Origin: an uncultured Oscillospiraceae bacterium
GTDB taxonomy: Bacteria > Bacillota > Clostridia > Oscillospirales > Oscillospiraceae
Assembly (NCBI GenBank): GCA_934589675.1
Contig: CAKTOF010000020.1
Coordinates: forward strand, 1 to 48,479
DNA: 48,479 nt
Reading direction: 5' to 3'
Positions 43,857 through 48,479 of the stretch are shown here, piece by piece. The stretch's first letter is position 1, and each line of letters starts with the position of its first letter. The notes beneath the pieces were generated by a model. It saw nothing but the letters and a program-made list of their open reading frames with translations, searched no databases and had not been told where the DNA came from. The translations under genes and the position numbers were made by a program.

Positions 43857-46800
43857 TTAACTCCCGGATTTCTTCATGCCATATTGGTACGCGTTATAAT
43901 ATTCATCCGTCTTTCCGCCCAGGATCTTTGCCGCCACCTTCGGATCCGCTAACTGGTCCTGCGGTATCGGTGTCGAAGTGGAATCGGAACCGGAACCGTC
44001 GAGCATTTCCCAGTTCTCGGGGGATGCAAACTCAACTTCTTCGAAGTTGTTTATTCCATAGCTACCGATGGATTTAATCGTTTTGGGGATCGTGATTTTT
44101 GAGCTGCCGCCAGATGCTCCATCAAACGCAAATTCCCCAATCTCTTCCAGCCCATCATTCAGCGTCACCTCTTCCAATCTCAGCCCCCAAAAAGCACTGT
44201 CGCCGATTTTTTTAACCGACCCGGGCACCACTACTTTCTTCAGCGTTTTCCACCCAGTGAAGCCGTGCGTGGCAATCTCCGTGACCGCAGCGCCGTTATA
44301 CGTCTCCGGGATCGTGATGCTGGTAAGGTCCGTAATCAGGTCCTTGTTGTCATTCACCGTCGCGCTCATCTTGACCGAATACGTCCCATCGCTCAGCTGC
44401 GTGAACCGCATCAGCGTCGTCACGTCCGGCAGGCTCTTCACCATGCCGCCCGCAATGAGGCTGTACTGATCCTGCGACGTTTTGTATACGCTTGCAAGCG
44501 CCGACGCGTCGCCGGTCAGGGTGGACGGGATCGCCGTGCCGGAGCTGTTGACCCAGTATTCCGGCGAGGAGATCGTCACGGACGTGATCGTATTCGTCGA
44601 GAACGCCATCGCGCCGAGCTTCCGTACGCTGACCGGGACCTTGACCGACGTGATCGAGGTCTGCGCAAATGCGCGGTCGCCGATCTCCTCCAGACCCTCG
44701 GAGAGATAGACGTTTTTCAGCGTCGTCCGCGTATAAAACGCCTCTTCTCCGATGACCTTGACCGAGCTCGGGATCTTCACCAAACTCAGGCCGGTGGTGC
44801 CGTCCACCACCCAGTTTTTGAAGCCCTGCGCCTCGATCTCCGTGACCGGCTTGCCCTGATAGGTCGACGGGATCGTGAGGCTTGTATACCGTTTCAGCTC
44901 ACTGCTGCCATGATAGCTTTCGTTCATTTTTACCGAATAGGACGTCCCGTCGCTTGAGAGGGTGTACACCAGATATTTGTTCACCCCCGATGTATCGCCG
45001 GTGTCGCCGCCCGAGCTTCCGCCGCTGCCCGAGCCGCCGGAGCCGCTGCCGCCGGAGCTTGTGCTGGGGATGGGGATCGTATAAGTCGTCCCGTCGGTCA
45101 TGGTGAAGACAAACGATTTCTGATCGTCGGAAATGGCGATATTGCTCACGCCGACGCCGGTTTCGCCCTGCGGGCCCTGCGCGCCGGTGTCGCCCTTCTC
45201 TCCGGGGTCGCCCTTATCGCCCTTGTCGCCCTTGACGACGCCGAGGGAGACGGCGGCCGCACTGTCGGTGTACTTCACGAACAGCTCGCCGTTGACCAGC
45301 GAGACCGATTCGATGCCGCGGCCGGGGTCGCCTTTTTCGCCCTTTTCGCCTTTTTCACCCTGCGCGCCGGTCGCGCCCGCTGCGCCGGTCTCGCCCTTTT
45401 CGCCCTGCGGGCCGGTGTCGCCCTTGTCGCCTTTCTGGCCTTTGATGTTGCCGAGGTTATAGGACGCGCCGCTGCTCAGCGTGATGACGAGTTCGCCGTC
45501 TGTATTGATCAGGACGGTATCAATGCTGACGCCGTCGGCGCCCGCGTCGCCTTTGTCGCCCTTTTCACCCTGCGCGCCTGTCGCGCCGGTGTCGCCTTTT
45601 TCGCCCTGCTCGCCCTTGTCGCCTTTTTCGCCTTTCGCGCCGACGACCGGGCCGAGGTTCGCTACAGTATGATCGGTATAGGTCAGGACGAGCTCGCCGC
45701 GGCTGTTGATCTCCGACTTGGCCACGCCGACGCCGTCGGCACCGGATGCGCCGGTGTCGCCTTTTTCGCCCTTCTCGCCCTGTTCGCCTTTTTCGCCCTG
45801 CGCGCCGGTGTCGCCTTTTTCGCCCTTGTCGCCCATTGCGCCGAGGACATAGCCTGCGTTGACTGTGCTGTTGTCGGACAGCGTCAGGACAAGCTCGCCG
45901 GAGGTGTTGATGGCGGCATCCGTGACGCTCACGCCGTCCGCGCCGGCCGCGCCCGCGTCGCCTTTGTCGCCCTTGGCGCCGTCGGCACCGGCCGCGCCGG
46001 TGTCGCCTTTTTCGCCTTTCTCGCCCTGCGCGCCGGTGTCGCCCTTCTCGCCCTTGTCTCCCTTCGCGCCCTGCGCGCCGAGGACAGTGCCGAGGTTGGC
46101 CGTCGTGCCGTCGGAATACGTCAGGACGAGCTCGCCGTTGACAACCGAGGCATCCGCAATGCCGCGCCCGGCCGCGCCGGTCTCGCCCTTTTCGCCCTGC
46201 GGGCCCTGCGCGCCGGTCGCGCCGGTGCTGCCGCCGTAGGAGACGCCGTCTTTGCCGTCCTTGCCGATGACGACGCCGAGGTTGGCCGTCTGGCCGCTTG
46301 TGTAGGTGAGCACGAGCTCGCCTGCGTCGTTGATCTGCGCGTCGGCGACGCCGACGCCATCCTTGCCCTTCATGCCGGCCGCAACGCCGAGGTCGACGGT
46401 GCGGCCGTCGGAGAGCGTCAGGAGGAAGCGCCCGTCCGCGCCGATGGACGCGCCGGTCACACCCGCGCCGTCTTTGCCGTCTTTTCCGTCTTTGCCATCC
46501 TTGCCGTCGCGGCCGTCCTTGCCATTGACGCCGCTCTGACCGGACGCGCCGGACTGGCCGTCGGAGCCGCTCGCGCCGCTCTGGCCGCTTTCGCCGTCCG
46601 CGCCCGCGGCCGGGCCAAGGTTCAGAACCGTGCCGTCGGACATCGTGATGAGCAGCTCGCCCTCGTCCGAGAACGCGGCCGACTGCATCGTGACCGCGCC
46701 GTTTTCCGCCGCCGCGGCCAGCGACGCGGAAAATTCGTCCTCCGTGCCGGTGTAGCCGCTCTCACGCGCGATGTCATAGGCCGACTTGCCGGCAAGCGAG

Positions 46801-47003
46801 TCGAGCCAGTCCTGCACCGTGCCGTCGTAGCCGTACTGCACGGCCAGCTCGTAGGCCGACAGGCCGTTTTCGACCGCGCCTGTCTTGACGTTGCGGTGCA
46901 CGATCTCCGCGACGCCGAACGCGATGCCGATCATCAGCAGGATATCCAGCACGATCAGCAAAGCTTTCGGCAGCGCCGAATTCTTCTTTGTCATCTGTTC
47001 CAT
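43857..47003 (-). CDS. Collagen-like/BspA leucine-rich-repeat surface protein
   Basis: This 1048-residue protein is predicted to be exposed on the cell surface. A signal-anchor helix (about 13-35) is followed by two related motifs (SAYELAVQYGYDGTVQDWLDSL and SAYDIARESGYTGTEDEFSASL). Residues about 135-670 alternate Gly-X-Y collagen-like blocks rich in GEKGDKGDTGA with about eight beta-type units of the form NGELVLTYSDGTTANLG. A Gly/Ser linker (about 675-700) leads to BspA/LRR_5 repeats (TSLTIPSTYQGKPVTEIEAQGF, LVKIPSSVKVIGEEAFY). No LPXTG motif is present. ATG 47003 overlaps the end of the XRE gene by 13 bases. Adhesion or matrix formation is inferred. Confidence 0.9.
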   Translation of the reverse strand: MEQMTKKNSALPKALLIVLDILLMIGIAFGVAEIVHRNVKTGAVENGLSAYELAVQYGYDGTVQDWLDSLAGKSAYDIARESGYTGTEDEFSASLAAAAENGAVTMQSAAFSDEGELLITMSDGTVLNLGPAAGADGESGQSGASGSDGQSGASGQSGVNGKDGRDGKDGKDGKDGKDGAGVTGASIGADGRFLLTLSDGRTVDLGVAAGMKGKDGVGVADAQINDAGELVLTYTSGQTANLGVVIGKDGKDGVSYGGSTGATGAQGPQGEKGETGAAGRGIADASVVNGELVLTYSDGTTANLGTVLGAQGAKGDKGEKGDTGAQGEKGEKGDTGAAGADGAKGDKGDAGAAGADGVSVTDAAINTSGELVLTLSDNSTVNAGYVLGAMGDKGEKGDTGAQGEKGEQGEKGEKGDTGASGADGVGVAKSEINSRGELVLTYTDHTVANLGPVVGAKGEKGDKGEQGEKGDTGATGAQGEKGDKGDAGADGVSIDTVLINTDGELVITLSSGASYNLGNIKGQKGDKGDTGPQGEKGETGAAGATGAQGEKGEKGEKGDPGRGIESVSLVNGELFVKYTDSAAAVSLGVVKGDKGDKGDPGEKGDTGAQGPQGETGVGVSNIAISDDQKSFVFTMTDGTTYTIPIPSTSSGGSGSGGSGSGGSSGGDTGDTSGVNKYLVYTLSSDGTSYSVKMNESYHGSSELKRYTSLTIPSTYQGKPVTEIEAQGFKNWVVDGTTGLSLVKIPSSVKVIGEEAFYTRTTLKNVYLSEGLEEIGDRAFAQTSITSVKVPVSVRKLGAMAFSTNTITSVTISSPEYWVNSSGTAIPSTLTGDASALASVYKTSQDQYSLIAGGMVKSLPDVTTLMRFTQLSDGTYSVKMSATVNDNKDLITDLTSITIPETYNGAAVTEIATHGFTGWKTLKKVVVPGSVKKIGDSAFWGLRLEEVTLNDGLEEIGEFAFDGASGGSSKITIPKTIKSIGSYGINNFEEVEFASPENWEMLDGSGSDSTSTPIPQDQLADPKVAAKILGGKTDEYYNAYQYGMKKSGS

Positions 47004-47227
47004 GGCTCATTCTCCTTTTCCGTTTTCGGGCATTGATATTCCACAAACAGCTCCGGGCTGACGCCCAGCGCCAGACAGATCGCGCGCAGGTCCTCCGCGT
47101 CGAGCGTGCGGCGGCCGGAGAGCAGCGCGTCAAGCTCCGCGCCGGTCATCCCCGCGCGCAGCGCGACGGCTTCGCGGTCCGCCCCGGATCGTTCTATGTA
47201 CGTACAAATCTTTTCATAAATTCGCAA
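46991..47227 (-). CDS. Small XRE-type helix-turn-helix protein
   Basis: This 78-residue protein has an HTH-like core: DREAVALRAGMTGAELDALLSGRRTLDAEDLRAICLALGVSPELFVEY. The start is TTG 47227 (next codons encode RIYEK); the ribosome site GGGGCG is weak. It overlaps the collagen-like gene by 13 bases, so it probably regulates its own two-gene unit. The C-terminal tail beyond residue 65 is polar. Confidence 0.75.
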   Translation of the reverse strand: MRIYEKICTYIERSGADREAVALRAGMTGAELDALLSGRRTLDAEDLRAICLALGVSPELFVEYQCPKTEKENEPWNR

Positions 47228-47267
47228 TTTTATCGCCCCGAATTACAGATTTTCTTGATTATTAATT

Positions 47268-47321
47268 ATAGTATCACTGATTTTCTGTAAAATCAAGGTA
47301 GGAATACCGTTATTCTTGATT
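47268..47321. promoter_or_regulatory. Divergent XRE promoter/operator region
   Basis: The minus-strand promoter has -35 TTGATT (47291-47296), 17-base spacer and -10 TACTAT (47268-47273). Two dyads overlap it: TGATTTT-CTGT-AAAATCA (47278-47295) and AATCAAG...CTTGATT (47291-47321) with an inner GGTAGGAATACC. A further CTTGATT lies at 47254-47260. The repeated AATCAAG half-sites are candidate XRE operators. Confidence 0.65.
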
Positions 47322-47326
47322 CCGAA

Positions 47327-47355
47327 TTGCGTTTTTTTCGGTTTCCCCGTATAAT
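47327..47355 (+). promoter_or_regulatory. Promoter of the divergent XRE gene
   Basis: -35 TTGCGT (47327-47332), 17-base spacer and a perfect -10 TATAAT (47350-47355). The -10 overlaps the ATG at 47354, which rules out that ATG as the start. Confidence 0.75.
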
Positions 47356-47377
47356 GACGGAAAAGGCGGTGTGGTCA

Positions 47378-47689
47378 GTGAAATATGAGATTGGAAGCCG
47401 GATCCGGCGATACCGGGAAGCACGCGGGCTGAGCCAGAAGCAGCTCGCCGCGCGGCTTGGTGTCAGCAACAGCCGCGTCTCCAACTGGGAGCAGGGCGTC
47501 AACCGGCCGGACGCCGACATCCTCGCCGCCCTGTGCACGGCGCTCGAGGTCTCGCCCAGCGAGCTTCTGGATGTCCGTCTGGCCGCGGACGAGCTGACGG
47601 ACGAGGAGCGCCGCCTCGTCGCAGCCTACCGCAGCAAGCCGGACCTCCGCCCGGCCGTCCGCATCCTGCTGGGGATGGCGGAGGCATAA
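47378..47689 (+). CDS. XRE-family transcriptional regulator
   Basis: This 103-residue regulator has the classic HTH_3 domain (IGSRIRRYREARGLSQKQLAARLGVSNSRVSNWEQGVNRPDADILAALCTALEVSP, about 4-60). A short helical tail follows (LTDEERRLVAAYRSKPDLRPAVRILLGM), common in Firmicutes regulators. GTG 47378 is preferred because the promoter -10 covers the upstream ATG and AAGGCGG lies about 8 bases before GTG. It is divergent from the small HTH and collagen-like genes and may repress them through the shared AATCAAG sites. Confidence 0.88.
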   Translation: MKYEIGSRIRRYREARGLSQKQLAARLGVSNSRVSNWEQGVNRPDADILAALCTALEVSPSELLDVRLAADELTDEERRLVAAYRSKPDLRPAVRILLGMAEA

Positions 47690-47740
47690 AAAGAGCCGCC
47701 CCGGAGGGACGGCCGGGATTCCTACGCGAACAAACCAAAA

Positions 47741-47925
47741 GCCGCAGGCCGGAGGACCGGTCTGCGGCGGGGTGCTAGGCGGAACAGGGAGATCGCCCGG
47801 AAAGGGCAAGAGAAGGCGCCGCCTTCTGGCGGCCGGGCTTTTGCCCGTCAATTCGGAGCGCAAGCGGAGAATTGCCATAGGCGGAACAAGGTGAATTGCC
47901 CCGAAGGGGCAAGAGAAGGTGGCCT
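47741..47925. repeat. Hairpin and two near-identical direct repeats
   Basis: The gap 47690-47966 holds no gene. A hairpin GCCGCAGGCCGG/CCGGTCTGCGGC (47741-47768) is followed by two copies of a roughly 45-base unit starting TAGGCGGAACA and containing GGGCAAGAGAAGG (47776-47817 and 47878-47919), offset by 102 bases. It lies next to the recombinase end. Confidence 0.65.
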
Positions 47926-47966
47926 GGGCCATTCACTTCCGCCGTGAGATGATAAAATGGGGCCAA

Positions 47967-48479
47967 TCAAAAAGACACGACCGAAGTCGTGTCTTTTTTT
48001 GTTGGTGGAGTAGCCCCATCAAAATCCGAACCGAGTGCCGACGCGATCTCGTCAAGTGAGATTGTCTGCGTCCCATGTTGATAGTTGTAGGTCAAGACCA
48101 GTTTATCATCGAACACATACACGGCGTTTACAAATGTATCAATCAGGCGTTTCTGAAAATCACGGTTTGCTGGATCGCCATGACGGAACTGCTCAAACCA
48201 TGCCGTCATCTGTTCGCGGGTCAGCTTTGGCTTTTGCAGTTCAGCAGTCTGGATATTCACAAGGATTTCTTCTTTTCGTGCTTCCAGCTCATCAAGCCGC
48301 TGTTTAGTGGACGGCGTGAAAATGCCCTGCTCGATTGCTTTCAGAATGTTTCCAATGGAGGACTCGGTTTCCGCAAGCTGTGAGCGAAGCGCAGGGGTTG
48401 TTGTGTCTTCCTGCTCCTGCATAACAAGAATTGCGTCAATGAGCCTGTTGATCTTTTCTTCATCCATGACGCGCTGCAT
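47967..48479 (-). CDS. Large serine recombinase, C-terminal part (5' end outside window)
   Basis: The last 170 residues of a protein running off the window edge. It shows the coiled coil typical of large serine recombinases (LRSQLAETESSIGNILKAIEQG, DELEARKEEILVNIQTAEL). It then shows the C-terminal signature FQKRLIDTFVNAVYVFDDKLVLTYNYQHGTQTISLDE. The catalytic N-terminal and zinc-ribbon domains are not in view. Base composition is near 50 percent GC, clearly lower than the flanking genes, pointing to acquired DNA. The last residues (KKDTTSVVSF) are encoded by the transcription terminator, and the stop lies within its T run. The Met at 48479 is probably internal. Confidence 0.85.
   Translation of the reverse strand: MQRVMDEEKINRLIDAILVMQEQEDTTTPALRSQLAETESSIGNILKAIEQGIFTPSTKQRLDELEARKEEILVNIQTAELQKPKLTREQMTAWFEQFRHGDPANRDFQKRLIDTFVNAVYVFDDKLVLTYNYQHGTQTISLDEIASALGSDFDGATPPTKKDTTSVVSF
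47969..48000. terminator. Terminator overlapping the recombinase 3' end
   Basis: Stem AGACACGAC/GTCGTGTCT with CGAA loop and T/A runs on both sides. On the minus strand it lies inside the recombinase reading frame, and the stop codon falls just after it. Confidence 0.9.

Noticed and set aside
45133..46239. Pro/Ser-rich plus-strand frames opposite the collagen-like gene
   Set aside because: Their PCAPVSPFSP repeats are the antisense reading of Gly-X-Y codons.
47776..47925. CRISPR-like or tandem array near the recombinase
   Set aside because: Only two copies are present, with no spacer pattern.

Overview
The window is a GC-rich chromosomal segment of an anaerobic gut Firmicute, most likely an Oscillospiraceae-type Clostridium (Flavonifractor/Oscillibacter/Lawsonibacter neighbourhood). 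This assignment is inferred from AGGAGG-type ribosome sites, an S-layer-homology protein, a group B-type [FeFe] hydrogenase, a TldD/TldE pair, BspA-like and collagen-like surface proteins, and many flavin/iron-sulfur ene-reductases. No rRNA, tRNA or CRISPR array was recognised.

Region 1 (1-16 kb) is mostly housekeeping and envelope. It starts with about 550 bp of palindromic intergenic repeats. Next come an OmpR-type two-component system, a convergent lactate/malate dehydrogenase, and an HdeD-like membrane protein. An envelope-modification cluster (lipoprotein, MBOAT acyltransferase, DHHW/AlgX-like protein) is followed by tldD-tldE, a DUF4430 lipoprotein, a three-SLH-domain surface protein and a secreted beta-propeller lipoprotein.

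Region 2 (16-41.8 kb) is the accessory heart of the window. It holds an HsdA-like SDR with an NTF2/SnoaL-like protein, a fumarate-reductase-type flavoprotein, and two FMN/4Fe-4S/FAD Old Yellow Enzyme-type reductases. It also holds one complete oligopeptide-type ABC importer plus a second orphan binding protein, and a PhlG/phloretin-hydrolase-type C-C hydrolase under a divergent LysR gene. A decayed 65-residue flavoprotein, an ACMSD-type amidohydrolase and two more LysR regulators complete the set. I read it as one or more linked regulons for import and reductive plus hydrolytic breakdown of a plant polyphenol or other polycyclic or aryl-ketone compound. The substrate is inference. An amidoligase-like gene and a monomeric [FeFe] hydrogenase sit in the middle.

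Region 3 (40.2-48.5 kb) carries a fucose-isomerase-like gene that overlaps an unusual fusion of an acyl-carrier-protein-like domain to a group II cysteine desulfurase. A 1048-residue collagen-like/BspA surface protein follows, coupled to an XRE regulator and facing a second, divergent XRE gene across a dense set of dyads. At the far end is the C-terminal part of a large serine recombinase of lower GC content, which probably marks the edge of an integrated mobile element.
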